From Centrapalus pauciflorus (lineage: Eukaryota > Streptophyta > Magnoliopsida > Asterales > Asteraceae): 64,000 nt of DNA. Below are positions 1-20,901 of this stretch, one piece after another; positions within the stretch are counted from its first letter, which is position 1, and the number at the start of each line of letters is the position of its first letter. Under the pieces are notes generated by a model, which saw only the letters and a program-made list of their open reading frames with translations, made no database searches and was not told where the DNA came from. The stretch is from the NCBI GenBank assembly GCA_020465985.1, contig JAANYP010002780.1, positions 147,001 to 211,000 of the forward strand. The letters are read 5' to 3'. The translations under genes and the position numbers were made by a program.

Positions 1-138
1 ACACACACAAAGGCTACGTATCCATAGTTCTATACATCGATTATAAAATTTTATCGTAAACAATAAATAAAATGAAATTGTAAATATTTTATATTCATAT
101 CAAAAATATTATGCGTATGTTAATTATTTTTTTGGTTA

Positions 139-1260
<1,122 letters not shown>

Positions 1261-1326
<66 letters not shown>
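1261..1326. repeat. (AT)n microsatellite
   Basis: Uninterrupted AT run shared as a boundary by the elements on both sides. Confidence 0.97.
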
Positions 1327-4505
<3,179 letters not shown>

Positions 4506-4513
4506 CCTAATAC

Positions 4514-4849
4514 CAGGGGCGTCTTTTAGGGTGTGCGGGAGGCTTGACCGCATAGAGCTCCCAAGTTCGTAGCGTCTCACAATCATAATAAAGATTTAAG
4601 TTTAGACCAATGAAATTTCCTACATTTGACACATACACGTTGTGCATATGTCGTTAAAATGGAATTCATGTCAAATTTAATTTGATTCATATTATTCATA
4701 TTAATATCTCACTAATCATTTTTTTGTCATTCATGACTTCCAGTTTACCTATTAAAATTTATTCTGAAAATGATTAATTTACTTTTAAAAGTTTAAGAGT
4801 CTACATTTGAAACAAGCACAAGGCCTCTAAAATCCGTGGAACGGCCCTG
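4514..4849. mobile_element. hAT-type non-autonomous element, 336 bp
   Basis: The ends are CAGGGGCG and CGGCCCTG (inverted CAGGGSCG). The 8-bp CCTAATAC is repeated exactly at 4506-4513 and 4850-4857, the TSD size expected of hAT transposases. A second family member is at 53429-53772. No coding capacity. Confidence 0.88.
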
Positions 4850-5788
4850 CCTAATACGTAGAATTATGGTAGAGGTCTAGATTGTAACTATAAACCAATT
4901 AACGTCTAACTTGAACCGTTTGATCATGAACATGTATTCATCATATATGTTCTGGTTAACATGAGTCAATTTTCGCTCATCGTTATTGAATAGATCTTTT
5001 TTATTTGCAAATCAACCCCTTGTGTTTAGTGTTATTAAGATCGCGATCAAGATTGTAAGGTCTCATACGACCTAAGATCCTACCTTAAAAAAATGAAATT
5101 GATCGGTACATGGTTGTGATTGTTATAAGATTGTAAGATTGGCAACAAGATTATGCGATCGTTACTTGATTCAATCTACACTTTCCATCTTTAAACTTAT
5201 ATGTTTTCTGATTTTATTCGTTAACTAGTCTGTTAACCCATGTATTACCTGAGTATATTTTATGAATGATTATTATCTTAAAATATATATAACTATCAAA
5301 CTTTATTATAAATATGTCAAAAATATATTAATAACGAAATAATATTAAATTGACTTAACAACAATTATTGAATATATAAAATATGCAATTGAAAATAATG
5401 ATACAAGAATAAACAAAATTAGCCTTTGAAAAAATGAATATGTGTATACATGTTTCATTAACCTAATATTGGTTCATTTAATAAGAAAATATGGAGGCGA
5501 AAAGATTATTCTGGAATATTATGACTACATGTGATTATAATCTTTTTATTAATTTACATATATATAAATATAGGTATTTCGTCAAGAAAATTATTAATTA
5601 AATTATCATTAGTGTAATTAATTTGGTTGATTAATTGAGTTGCAAAATTAGGAAACAAATCAAAAACAAATTTTTATTTACATTTTATTGAATTAAATTA
5701 ATTGTAGTGTTGTGATAAATTAAGAAAAAGAGCGGGAAAATGAAAAACTAATATCCTTAGAGAGTGACACTTCTCCAAAATTATTTTC

Positions 5789-5791
<3 letters not shown>
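4850..5791. other. Intergenic AT-rich DNA
   Basis: No gene seen. There is a stretch of AAGATCGCGATCAAG and CGACCTAAGATCC near 5036-5090, which I cannot assign to an element. Confidence 0.6.

Positions 5792-5837
<46 letters not shown>
5792..5837. repeat. (TA)n microsatellite
   Basis: Uninterrupted TA run at the left border of the next element. Confidence 0.97.
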
Positions 5838-6510
<673 letters not shown>

Positions 6511-6775
6511 GGGGTGAGTTCAATGGAAAACCACTATGCACGTGAAAACTATGGAAATCTACGCATACCGTCCGATTTGGTGCATTTCATGAAAAACGCG
6601 GTGGCATGATCGTAAATAAGGTGATGCATCACGCGAGATTTTGATGAATCACGCGGGAAATTTGATGCATCACGCGAGATTTTGATGCATCACGCCGGGA
6701 ATTTGATGCATTTGTGGTGGTGCAGTGCGGTTTTCACAAGTTTTCAGGTGCGTTGTGGTTTTCCATTGAACCTCC

Positions 6776-6778
<3 letters not shown>
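6511..6778. mobile_element. (TA)n-flanked element with GATGCATCACGCG repeats
   Basis: The left end is GGGTGAGTTCAATGGAAAACC; the complement of the right end is GAGGGAGGTTCAATGGAAAACC. The interior has about four short repeats of TTTGATGCATCACGCG. It is related to the 13925-14589 pair but more diverged. Confidence 0.75.

Positions 6779-6821
<43 letters not shown>
6779..6821. repeat. (TA)n microsatellite
   Basis: Right border of the preceding element. Confidence 0.96.
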
Positions 6822-6823
<2 letters not shown>

Positions 6824-8345
6824 ATGATTTGCATCGTCATTCTTGTGAATCCACATTCCAACTTATTTGGTTTATTAATTGGCATTTTTTTAAGCTTGAA
6901 CCTTTTATGAAATTTTCATATAATTAGTCTTTGATATAAACTACAATCCTATCCAATCGTTTTGAAGATGAAAATGATGATGATGGTCTCGATCTTGCAA
7001 AAAAAAAAAGTAAAATGAAAACAATTTCAACGCATTGCTTTCATGATATACTATAACAATGTTATTCTTTTAGGATCTTACGACCCGGATTCAATCTTGT
7101 TCTTATGAAGACAAAGATGATCTTGAGTAAGATCTTTATTTTGATAACTTTGGTTTGTAGCATATCCAAACACCTCTAAATACTTGATGAATGTATGGAT
7201 CCATAATTTGGGGACCCTAAAAATCTAACATTTCTTCTCACATATAATTTTTAGTAAAGAAAAATTATGAAATAAATATAAAACACTTTGAGTATCAAAT
7301 TCATTATTAAAAAACTACGAATTCAAAAAATATATATAAAAGTCAACGTATATTTTTTTATAAAATCAAATATTTTCTTGCTTAAGAATTAAGATGGAGC
7401 ATTTGGGGTTAATTCATTTTCGACTTTCATTTATTGGGCTTCAAGAGTGAATCTAAATGGGCTTATGCTTTCTTGTAAGGGAAATGTGAAAGAAAATGAA
7501 ACAGGGCTTTATTTATAACTATTTGGCCCATAATATATTTGCTTAGTCAAATAGTATTTATGGCCCATGAATGACGTGCGTCAAGTTTCTTATTGTTTTA
7601 ATTAAAATCTATAAACGTTCTTTCCAATAGAATTTGATTAAAACTTACATATCGGCCTTGATTAGTCAGGGTGTGCATCGGTTCAAAACCGACCGAACAT
7701 AAAACTAAAAAATAAAATTAAAACCAAGAAGCGGATAGTAGGGTACCAGTTCAGTTTCGATCTGGTCCCAATATTTTTTTTTCCGACTTTTACAATTTAA
7801 AAAAGAAAAAGCGGACTGGAGTAAAGTGAAGCAAGAATCAATTTTTATAAATACATGGATCAAGAGCGAAATCGTATTCAACTGAACCAGTTTGTCGGTT
7901 TCAGTTTGGATCGTTAAATCCTCACCCCTAGTGACAATAATACCGTTTTGGCCCACGATGTATTTGGTGGATTAAATGTATTTAGGGATGATAAAAGAAT
8001 CTATAAAGAAAACCGAAAATTGGTCTTAACGGGTGAGTTTGAGAAAAATCAAATATTTTAATCAGGACAGAGACGGGGATGAGATTAATGATACACATCC
8101 TGATTACTTGTTTACCAGCCTTATCGATCACATAAAGAAGAACTCTGAAGAAGTTTAGTTCTTTTTTCGTATTCAAAGTTATTTAGATTTTTTTGGGCCG
8201 TGGTTGCACTGGTAATTGATGACATATCGAGACATAAATACATAATAAAGTTGTATATTTTTAATTAACAAATGAATATAAAAATTGTTATTCTATGAAT
8301 AGTAAATTAGAATTACAATTTAAGTGAAAGTTAAGTATTAAAATA
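6822..8345. other. Intergenic DNA without recognisable gene
   Basis: Only the candidate repeat at 7667-7930 stands out. Frames longer than 60 codons on the minus strand here lack conserved motifs. Confidence 0.55.
7667..7930. repeat. Possible hAT-like element with CGGTTC-rich ends
   Basis: It begins CAGGGTGTGCATCGGTT and ends CCTCACCCCTA, with ACCGACCGAAC near the left and TTTCGGTT-like words near the right, as in other plant hAT MITEs. I could not find a matching 8-bp duplication, so the boundaries are uncertain. Confidence 0.35.
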
Positions 8346-8659
8346 CTAGTTTATTACCCGTGTATTACACGGGATAGTTAAATACTTGAGTTTAAACTTC
8401 GGTAGTTGAGGATTAAAAGCTTCGTTAAGAAGCTAAAAGTGGGATAACACGGTTGGATAAGTGACCAAGTAGATTGAAAGATAAGAATAGATATTTATGA
8501 GTTTTCAAAATGAAAACCATAATTAGAAGATTTTTTTATAAATAAATTACTTTCATCTTATATTTTATTGATGAAAAATTGAAGGATACAAATGTCATAT
8601 CCTCGTTAATCCAAATGTCAGTTTATTTAATCGCTAAATGACATGTAGTTAAAAATAGA
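8346..8659 (-). mobile_element. Non-autonomous Helitron, about 314 bp
   Basis: Read on the minus strand, the 3' end is a hairpin CCCGTGTAATACACGGG, then TAATAAA and the terminal CTAG followed by host T. The 5' end is TCTATTTTTAACTACATG preceded by A. This is the TC...CTRR, A|T insertion architecture of Helitrons. No Rep/helicase ORF. Confidence 0.6.
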
Positions 8660-8981
8660 TAGATTAACCCATGTGTTACAAGGTTACTTTTAGCAACTTA
8701 TTTTTATTAAAATAATATACATCTAAAGTTATATATATTAATTTTTTTGTAAAATAAAAATCTGAAAATAATATGTTTAAAAAATATTGATTGTAAATTT
8801 GGTCTTGATTGTTGAGACTTTAGTGGGATTCACTCCTAAATTTCTATAATTAATTTAAAATTAAATGTTAATTTAGGAATACTAAATGACAAATGTCAGA
8901 TGTAGAACATGTCATTTGGCATCATGAGAGGATGACAAGTGGCAAAATAGTTACTCATTTAATAGTATTTATAGATATAGA
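8660..8981 (-). mobile_element. Second Helitron-like element, adjacent to the first
   Basis: The 5' end on the minus strand resembles TCTATAAATACTATTAAA followed by TGAGTAACTA, a typical plant Helitron start. The 3' end is a decayed hairpin (TAACACATGGGTTAAT) at about 8662-8685. The exact 5' base is ambiguous between 8975 and 8981. Confidence 0.45.
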
Positions 8982-11900
8982 TACTAAACATATTGAAGAA
9001 ACTAAAATGAAGACTAAAACACTCGTACATAATAATATAACGTTTCGATGATAATTCAAGTATCATATAAGTAAAAAATTTCATACACATACATTATTGC
9101 AAACACTAATATCAAAACTCAGAGTGATCGGAACGACAAGATTTTGGGCTCCTCAAACCGATTCAAAATAGCCACGTAAGACTTAAGTCTTGCCGAAAAG
9201 GCTTCATTACTTCGGTTCAATAAGTATTCATATGATAAGTGTTGATCTACTATTTGCTCACATACCCAAAATCAAGTTTTAGGTGCTGTTTGTTTTTTAA
9301 GAGGTTGATGTCTGCGATCTGCGAACTTAGCTGTAGAAATCTACGGTCAGAAGAGGTGGCCTAAAGGTCTGCAGACGTCCGAAGACGCGGGAAGACGTTC
9401 GCAGACGCCGGAAGACGTCCGCAGACGCTGCGGAAGACGTCCGCAGACGCGGACAGACGCAAAAAACAAACGCACTTTTATATAAAACGTCTTCCCGCGT
9501 CTTCGAGTTAGCAGACATAAGAGGTTCGAAGATCTTCTATCAAAAAACAAACAAGGCCACGTGTCAACTGTAAAACAAGGAGACCATATCATAGGACATA
9601 GTAAGGTCTTCATGTTCAACACTCTAATAAAATTAATCTATCGGGATTTTGGCCATTAAAACAAGAGTTTTAAGTCGTTTGGATGCTCTGTGAAACTTGA
9701 ATTTGGGTTTCAGCTTTGGTGGAAATGCTTTGACTCAACGAGTCAATATATTCTATCAAATTTTTTTGTTGCTGATCCAACGACTCGTCTAGTCACCATC
9801 AAATCTGTACATTAAAGCTATATGTTTTGCATCTGATTTTCCAAAAATCAACATAACTCAAAACAAAATACTTGGAATTTGGAATCACTTCCAATACATT
9901 TTATGAGCATTTAAAACACATTATAACAACACATTCAACCCATAATTCAATCCAAGACTAATTTGAGCCCTAAATTGGGTTCAACTCAACCATACAACCA
10001 ACCAAAAGACTTACATATTCATTACTTAAATGTAGCTTTGCAACATATGACAACCTTCATTTGATACAAAAGTCATTTCCAAACCAAATGGAAAAAAAAA
10101 GAAAAAAAAAAAAAAGAAAAACCCCATATGGGTTTTTTTTAATCATCCAAAATAGAAAAATAGAAAAGAAGAGTAAAGATGAAGCATTATACCTCAAACT
10201 TTTACACCAAATGAACAAGATTTCTTGCAAAAATTTCAGAAATCTTCAAACACCATTCAAACACTTAGATGATCGGTTACTTGATAATACAAAATTATAA
10301 ATAACAGGTATATTATATTAAACATTTTTAATCAAAATAAGATGATCATTAATCAAATGTTAAATCAAACCCAATACAAAATTACAAATGTTTTTACCAA
10401 TATAAACAATGTCCTAAATAACTATACAAAATAGAGGCATAGGGACAGGACCGGTCTTAAGGTTTTTAATGCCCAGAGCGAAACAATTGAAAAAAATGTC
10501 TCATCTTAAACAAAAATACACTAACTTTTTAAGTGTTTGGAACCGTTTTCTTAAGACGAACAAAGCGAAAGGTCGAAAGCTGAAAAAGAAGGCCAAGTTG
10601 CCTATTATGTCAATTGAATAACATCTAAGTCATACAAGAAGTTTGACATACAAAATTATTATCTAGAAATCTTGTTTAGACTATATATCTATAATTTGAA
10701 AATTATTAAAAATGACAAAATAGATTTGATGATTTTCAAATAACACTGCTGGCTATCAAAACATTGGAAGGAGCAGAAATTAGTATAAAAAATAACCAAA
10801 ATCCCATATTATATGATTAAGAAAATTTCAAATAACAAACATCAATATGGAAATTAGTTTGAAACCCAAAAAAAGAATAAATATCTATATTCATATTGTT
10901 AGAAATCGGGAGGAAGCATTCGTGTAGAATTCAATTAGATAGGAATCACTTGGATAATTGAAGGATCGTGAACGAGAATCACTTTCCGTAAACAACAATT
11001 CGATCCCCATCGGGTTACACGAATTTTGTTTCGGGATAATCTAACGAATGTTGATCAAGAATATGAATTTTGAAAAAGATTGTATGTGTTTCTTGAAAAA
11101 AGATGAACATAGAAAAAACCCTCTCATTTCTATGTACATATATCTTTTCATATGAAAACATGGTCATGTATATAATCATCAATTTATGGTCTTCCCTGGA
11201 AGTAACTGCCAAAATGTTAAAAACCATGGCCATGAAATTAAATTAAACATGCAGGTCATAGAATATAACCAATTGATGCGTAAGTGAACAGATTGTTCCA
11301 TGGTCATGGGAAATAAAACATGACCATGGAAAATCTAACACATGACAATGTAAACTCAAAACATGAAATTCATGTCTCTACACATCAAAATCGGTCAATC
11401 CTGCAAAGATCTTTGACCCCATTATAATTTAAGGGTCGAGATGACGGTGTAGCTTATACAAGTATGCACCTCGCACCTATAAATTTGTTCTAACAGAAAT
11501 CAAAATCCTTTAATAACACTAAAATCACTCACACATATAAAAAGAAATGTATATATGCAACAACAAAGAAGATAATTATTTTTTATCACAATTAACGATA
11601 AAGATAATATATTTTTGATTTGATATCATTGAAATCTCCAATGCTTTTTGTTACTGTTAAAAATGAACTAAATTTAACAATATTAAATAATCAAAATATA
11701 TGAAAAAAAGGAAAAATTCATTGAGCTAAAATTAGAATTTATTAACGCTAACCTTATATTAAGATATTAGTTTAATAATTTTTTTACTCGAAATTGAGTA
11801 TGGTGTTAAACCATGTACTTTTATAAATAAATTAGAAATAAATTTTGAAATATAAAACCAAGGTTGTCAATATCGATATCATACTTAATTATTTAAGATT

Positions 11901-12404
11901 ATTTTGGTTTTTGCAAAATGAAGAACGTGATTTTAAGATTCTACTAAAATAACATTGTCTTATTTATGTGTTATAATTGACATCAAAGATTAATTTTATG
12001 TCAAACTAATGAAACATTTAAAATTCTATCATTACAACGATAATTCAATACAACTATTTAGAGTTTTGATAATGTAATCACATTATATTTTAGAGCATTT
12101 GAATTATATTAATATTATTGTTATACATAAATTAAATAATTAATACATACATTTATCCATTTTTATTTAACAAAGTTGGTAATTTATAAAGTTTTAAAAT
12201 TTTAATTTAAGTAAAAGTAGAATGAGCATTTCTGTTAATCATAATCGTAAAATTTTAAGATCTTAACATAAAAATCTGTATCTTAACAACTATATATGAA
12301 ATATAAGATGATCGATTAAAATTAAAAATTAGGTAATAAGTTAACTAAATTTAAGCATGAAAAATATTGAAAATAAATAGAAAAAATTTTCACTTATTAA
12401 CAAA
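8982..12404. other. Intergenic DNA without recognisable gene
   Basis: Apart from the MITE at 9282-9558, this 3.4-kb stretch has no ORF or repeat I can name. A GGACCGGTCTTAAGG word near 10448 recalls hAT ends of the 54006-54285 type, but no partner end was found. Confidence 0.55.
9282..9558. mobile_element. Tourist-like MITE with GC-rich minisatellite interior
   Basis: The terminal repeats are GGTGCTGTTTGTTTTTT and, complemented, GGCCTTGTTTGTTTTTTG. TTA precedes the left end, but the right flank (ACG) does not match, so the TSD is lost or the right border is slightly off. The middle (about 9370-9470) is built of GGAAGACGTCCGCAGACG repeats. The ends resemble those of 20902-21555. Confidence 0.6.
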
Positions 12405-12696
12405 GGGGTGGTCTAATTGGACCCCCTAAAATTTCATTGGACCCCTATGGATGTGTGTGGTGGTTGTTCAAAAAATGTGTGTGGGGCAATGTGTCCAAAG
12501 AGTATAACCCACAACTGTTAAGGATTGGGTCCTACTTTTTGGACACCCTTTACATAATAATTATGTATAAAAATAGTGTATCATTAAAAAAATAATGCAT
12601 CATTATAAAAAACATAGAATCATTGTGTAATGATGATATATAAAAAATGAAATAGATGGTTTATTGAGATCATTAGGGGTCCATTTAGACTCCCCC
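12405..12696. mobile_element. Small TIR element, about 290 bp
   Basis: The left end is GGGGTGGTCTAATTGGACC and the complement of the right end is GGGGGAGTCTAAATGGACC, an inverted repeat of about 25 bp. AAA on both sides may be a 3-bp TSD, but the context is A-rich. Superfamily not assigned. Confidence 0.6.
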
Positions 12697-13832
12697 AAAG
12701 GATTGGGCCATATGTTATTAAGTATAATACATATACAAATAGGGGTGAGATCGGTAATGTACCGGTACCGAACCAGATGATACCCTACTTTTTTGAAGCA
12801 TAATTTTAGTACCGAATACCGGACCGGTTATAGAATTTCGGTATCTGTTCGGTATCGATACCGGTACCTGTATTTTCGGTATCGGACCGGTTATTACCGA
12901 TTTTTTAATTTATCACACAAATATAATATAAAAAATACATAAAACCAATGAAAAAATTAATATTAGAGAAAATAAATGAAGTTAAAATAAAAAAAATAAA
13001 GTTAATGTTAAAACAAATAATGATTATAACCATCAATATCAATAACCAAAGTTAATATTAAAACCGATAAACAAAATTAATCATTCGTATGTGTATTTGT
13101 ACATCGGTGCAAGTTTAATATATATTTAAATGTCAACGTAAATACACGTGTGTGTATGTATGTTATTAGTGAAAGACACATATTAAATAGCCATATTTGA
13201 ATAGTGTTTTCCAAAATCTTTTAATGCACGTAAGTGTAGTCAAGTTGTGAATAGCATTTATTATATTATCTCCTGTACACGTTAGTGGAGGCGATTCTAA
13301 TAATTGTTTCATTATTAATTAGATAAGTTCATTTTAACAATATTTATTTAAATATAAACTATTAAATATGAGAATCTGATAAAATATGTAGAATATCATA
13401 AAGTCTAAAAGAATTTGTTATCTTCTCATGCGAGATAACATCATTCAGCTCATTTTAGTTCTCTAACTGATATACAGAGTAATCCCTAACATCGTTCTTT
13501 ATAAAACCGATTTAATTATTTTTCTTATACAAGTCATTACTCATTTATTAATTCTTATCTTATAAGTACCTCTTTTATATTCCCAAATTCAATTATTAAT
13601 AGGTTCAATTATTGAAACATATATTCAAACTAAATAACTATTGTTTTGTAAGTTTTGAATCTAGTGGTCCTATAATCTCAAGTTTGAATGGGAACCCAAC
13701 AAATTTATTGTGGTACTTACAAGAAAACCAATGTGAAACATATATTTTTCAACATATGCATATATGACTTTATATGTAACTTATGTTTTTTCTTAAATAT
13801 AATTATAAAAACATAAAACATTTTTTTCCACT

Positions 13833-13835
<3 letters not shown>
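12697..13835. other. Intergenic DNA with a CCGGTACCG-rich tract
   Basis: At about 12741-12905 the words CCGGTACCG, TACCGGACCGGTTAT and CGGTATCG recur, beginning from AGGGGTGAGATCGG. This looks like the subterminal part of a hAT-type MITE (compare 61661-61999), but no right end was found. The rest is AT-rich with no gene. Confidence 0.45.

Positions 13836-13924
<89 letters not shown>
13836..13924. repeat. (AT)n microsatellite
   Basis: Left border of the inverted element pair. Confidence 0.97.
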
Positions 13925-15003
<1,079 letters not shown>

Positions 15004-15657
15004 AAGAAAAAACATAAAAAGAAAAAACGAATTGAAGAGCTTGTTAAGTCTCAAATTGAGGCTCTTGATAAGTATTTTAAAAATAAGACTAATGTTGATG
15101 ATGCTAATACTAATTTTAAGTTTATATGGCATCTTTTATAGTTATTGCACAAGGCCTCCGAAATCTAAGAGACGGCATTGTGAATTGGTCAACAATATTA
15201 CACATTTAAACATGTGTATATTAAACTTTTACATGAAATAAAATATTTTTTCATAATGAATGTATACATTTAACATAGAGTATTCCAGGACTCCATTCTA
15301 ATATAAGACTCAATGAAACTCAACCATTTCTATATACATTTATGTATCATCAATTTGGCCTTTTTGATTTTGATAATTGAATGACAGTTAGGATTATTTT
15401 TCCTAAATTTTCAATGAAAACATAAATGGTTGAATTTTCATTGCAAAGTCAAGAAGTATCAAAAAGATGGAATCCCATTAGGTCATTATTCTAGCACTAT
15501 TCCTCCATTATCAAACCGACCCTAATAATATATAGTACGTTACTATCATAATATGAAATTAATGAAACATTTGACTGATTTTGACATTAGTATCACTCAT
15601 TTATATCAAAACATAAAAAATATGCACCAAACTTTCAATTCATTGTGTGTCAATATA
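15004..15657. other. Intergenic DNA without recognisable gene
   Basis: Nothing assignable. An open plus-strand frame of about 85 codons at 14984-15241 is lysine/leucine-rich and starts inside the truncated element, so I do not call it. Confidence 0.55.
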
Positions 15658-17152
15658 GAGTAAATTACAAAAATGATACCTATAATTCGGTCGAAATTAT
15701 GGATTTGGTCACTAATTTTTAAAAATTACATAAATGGTCCCTACAAACATCATTTACCTGCAAACATGATCTTTATATGTCATAAATTTTTTTAAATGAC
15801 CGTTTTATTCTTTTTCTCAACAACAATTTTAGTTTCTCAACTATGTAATTTATTTTCAGTTTTAGTTCTTATCATAAATTTTTACTTTTGTTTAAATAGC
15901 AAATGTTAATTTAAAACATTTATTATTATTATTTATACATTTTTATTTATAAAATATATTTATTTTATCATTAAATTTATCCTTATTTGTATATTTGAAT
16001 TTATTTAATTTACGTCTCTTTAATATATACAATTTATTAATAAAACTTTATTTATCTCACAATTTATTTGTAAAATATTTATACATTTTTTATTTATTTA
16101 TAGGTTTGCGTCTAACTATTTAATTATTTTGATATTTTTTATTTGACTATAATTTCTATGAAAAAAATATAAACCTAAGGACAATTTAATTTAACTATTT
16201 TGTTACTTATAGTGACGCTCATGCTATCGTTTTTCTTCTAATTATTTTGGAATTTTATTCATTTTTATTTAAATATTTTTTTAATTGTGATACATTTTAA
16301 TGTTTATTCGTTTTATTCTGATTATTTTGTAACATTAATATAATTTGATTTTTATACGGATTATTTAGTTACACTAAAATGTTTTATTCAGTTACAAATT
16401 ATAGAAACCAAAATGTATTTAACAAAGTATACAATATTTTAATAAAAAGGAATAAAATGTTAAAATTATATATCATGATTAGAAATTATAATTAAATCGA
16501 AATATAGTAAGTAACGAAATAGTTAACACAAAAAGAATAAAACACTAAATTTTAATTGAAACGTATTAACATATCAAAATATTGTAATAAAAATAGATAA
16601 ATACTAAATTTGAGTCCAAACATATTTACAAAAAATACATTAAATCAAAATGAATGAAACCCTTAGTTTATATATTTTCTTAAAAAGTAGAATTAAATCA
16701 AAGCATATTAACGTAATAAAATAGTTAGTTGAAAAATATAAAAAATAAAAATGTATAAATATTTTATCATGTGAATCATAAGATTAATAATTGTTTAATA
16801 ATAAAATTCTGTATATAAAAGAAACGTGAAATAAATAAATTAAATATTCTAACGGAGATAATTTTTAATAAATAAAGAATAAATACATTTTATAAAATAA
16901 ATTTGTAATAATAATAATAATAATGAATTTTTAAAATAACATTTAAAAATTTAAACAAAACTAAAAATTTATACCAACAACTAAAACTGAAAATAAATTA
17001 TATAGTACAGTGATTTAAAAAATTTTAAGTGAAAAAAGGATATCTTTGCAATTAAATAGTGTTTTGAGTAAATATTTAATCCAATTTCTAAAAACCAGAG
17101 ACCATATCCGTAATTTCGACAAAACCGCGTTGATTATTTTTCTAATTTACTC
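15658..17152. mobile_element. Fold-back Mutator-like element, 1.5 kb
   Basis: The terminal GAGTAAATTACAAAAATGAT is answered by GAGTAAATTAGAAAAATAAT on the other strand. The 9-bp GTCAATATA flanks both ends exactly (15649-15657 and 17153-17161), the MULE hallmark. The inverted similarity continues inward, for example TATAAACCTAAGG near 16170 against its counterpart near 16665, so nearly the whole element is two arms of roughly 700 bp. Very AT-rich and non-coding. Confidence 0.85.
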
Positions 17153-17344
17153 GTCAATATATAACACGCACATGTTTGTTGGATTATTGACTTTGTATTT
17201 ACGACGCGTAAGGAATTAACACATGTGCGTTTTATATTTATTTCTAAAATTATTTTTCAAACGTCTTTCATGCAAACTTAAATATGAGTGAGAGTGACGT
17301 TAAAAAGCAAAATTTCACGTGTTAAGTTTCTTCATCATCATCAT

Positions 17345-17349
<5 letters not shown>

Positions 17350-17427
<78 letters not shown>
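17350..17427. repeat. (AT)n microsatellite preceded by (ATC)n
   Basis: Follows an ATC/TCA repeat at about 17331-17349 and forms the left border of the next element. Confidence 0.96.
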
Positions 17428-17431
<4 letters not shown>

Positions 17432-18922
17432 GAGGATAAAATGAGGACCGTGCTTAAAATGAGGACAATAAGAACCAATGAAATTGCTTGAAATTGTGAA
17501 TCAACCAATGAAATGCAAGGTGACAATTTTGTAATTAAATAGACATTTGTACACCTTGGACAAGCCTTCAAGGGTAAAATTGTAATTTGTGCACCCTCTC
17601 TATTTTTAACTAATATACGATTTTAATGAGGAGGGATTCGATTTTTTAAAACCAAATTGGGGATTATATAAAAACGAATAGTGAGGTGGTGCGATTCACG
17701 AAGACAGTTGATGGTTCACGATGTGTGCGTCTAACGGCGGGAGTTGATTCACGGCGGCAAGATTCACAGTTCGAATATCTCGAACAGTTGATTCATAACG
17801 TTGACGATTCACACACCGCTAACGATTCACATCACTACCGATGATTCATAATGTTGACAATTCATTCATCAAATTGGTTAGTAATAGCATCGACGATTTA
17901 CAACACCGACATAGTTAACAACACTGCTGTTCACAAACACCGACAACCATGATATAACATTGATTGTTCACGACATGACCATGGTTCACAAACACCATCG
18001 ACGATTCACAACTCCACCAGTATTCATGACACCACCAATAATTCATATTCGATGCAATCGATGGTTCACGACTTACGTGTGTGATTCATGACACAAACGA
18101 TTTATCGATGATTACACTATAATTCACGATTTTTCTATGATTGATTACATAGTGATTTATGTAAATCATTTTATACAAATCTATACATCGTAACACATAT
18201 AAATTGATACAAAATCTAACAATCATTATACAAAATAGCATCAACGATGATGATTCACTATGAACGATTCGTTACAAACCGTAAAATAAAAAAACAAAAA
18301 TATTGTTACAATAGACGAGAGGAGAGAAGGATAGTAAATGGAATAGTCGATGATCGATCATGATGGTTGATTTACTACAGTTTGATTCACGATGGTTGAG
18401 GGTCACCATAGACGATTCACGACAGTGGAGAAAGAGAGTAAATGTAGTAGTTGGTCGCCAATCACGATGGTCGATTTCTTCGCATCTGTTTGCGCTACAA
18501 AGAAGAGAGAGTGTAGGTGGAGGATCTCGGTGGCCTGGCCTTTTCACCCGTCGTGAGATGTCATAGGAAAAAGGAAGAGCCCATGAGGGTGAAGGACCGT
18601 CGAAGAAGAGTACGCTCCAATGAAGGGTGAGATCGTCGGTCACAGTGGCCGGTCTTCTAAACCAGCCGGAAATAGAGAAATGATAAATAGGGTTGTTTGA
18701 TATGTGAGGTAATTATGGAATTGTAGAATAGAATGAGAGTTGCTAAAATTGTGATGATTTGAAATGAGGGAATAATTAAAGTCCTTACCTTTTTTTAATT
18801 AATCTTCAAATTACAAAATGTCTAAATTGCCCTTGAGGGGAAAAACATAAAATTTATGACATGTCATATTCTTATTGGTTCTTACCGTCTTCATTTTAAA
18901 GACGGTCATCATTTGATCCACT

Positions 18923-18925
<3 letters not shown>
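17428..18925. mobile_element. (TA)n-flanked element, 1.5 kb, with GATTCACGA repeats
   Basis: The left end GGGTGAGGATAAAATGAGG is mirrored by the complement of the right end, GGGAGTGGATCAAATGATG; further in, GACAATAAGAACCAATG pairs with GACGGTAAGAACCAATA. The interior (about 17690-18430) is packed with degenerate GATTCACGA/GATTCATGA repeats, more GC-rich than the surroundings. A 123-codon minus-strand frame (18272-18643) overlaps these repeats and shows no domain. Confidence 0.7.

Positions 18926-18993
<68 letters not shown>
18926..18993. repeat. (TA)n microsatellite
   Basis: Shared border of two different (TA)n-flanked elements. Confidence 0.97.
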
Positions 18994-20660
<1,667 letters not shown>

Positions 20661-20703
<43 letters not shown>

Positions 20704-20710
20704 TATATAT
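20661..20710. repeat. (TA)n microsatellite
   Basis: Right border of the preceding element. Confidence 0.95.
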
Positions 20711-20901
20711 TTATTATTTATGATGATATTTAAGGACAACTAAAAACATGTATGATACACGTTGTTTTTATAATTACTTGAATGAAATTATATATATAGT
20801 TTAATGCCTTTTCTAATCAAGTACAACCAGGGATGAACATTTGGCTTATGTCTGTCAAAACTAGCTTTAGCTTTGTGTTTTTAGTAGAGATAGAACTTTT
20901 A

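Noticed and set aside
10440..10620. hAT element starting GGACCGGTCTTAAGG
   Set aside because: Only one end resembles the 54006-54285 family; no partner end or TSD found.
18272..18643. 123-codon minus-strand frame
   Set aside because: Lies in the degenerate GATTCACGA repeats of a TA-flanked element; no domain and no gene signals.
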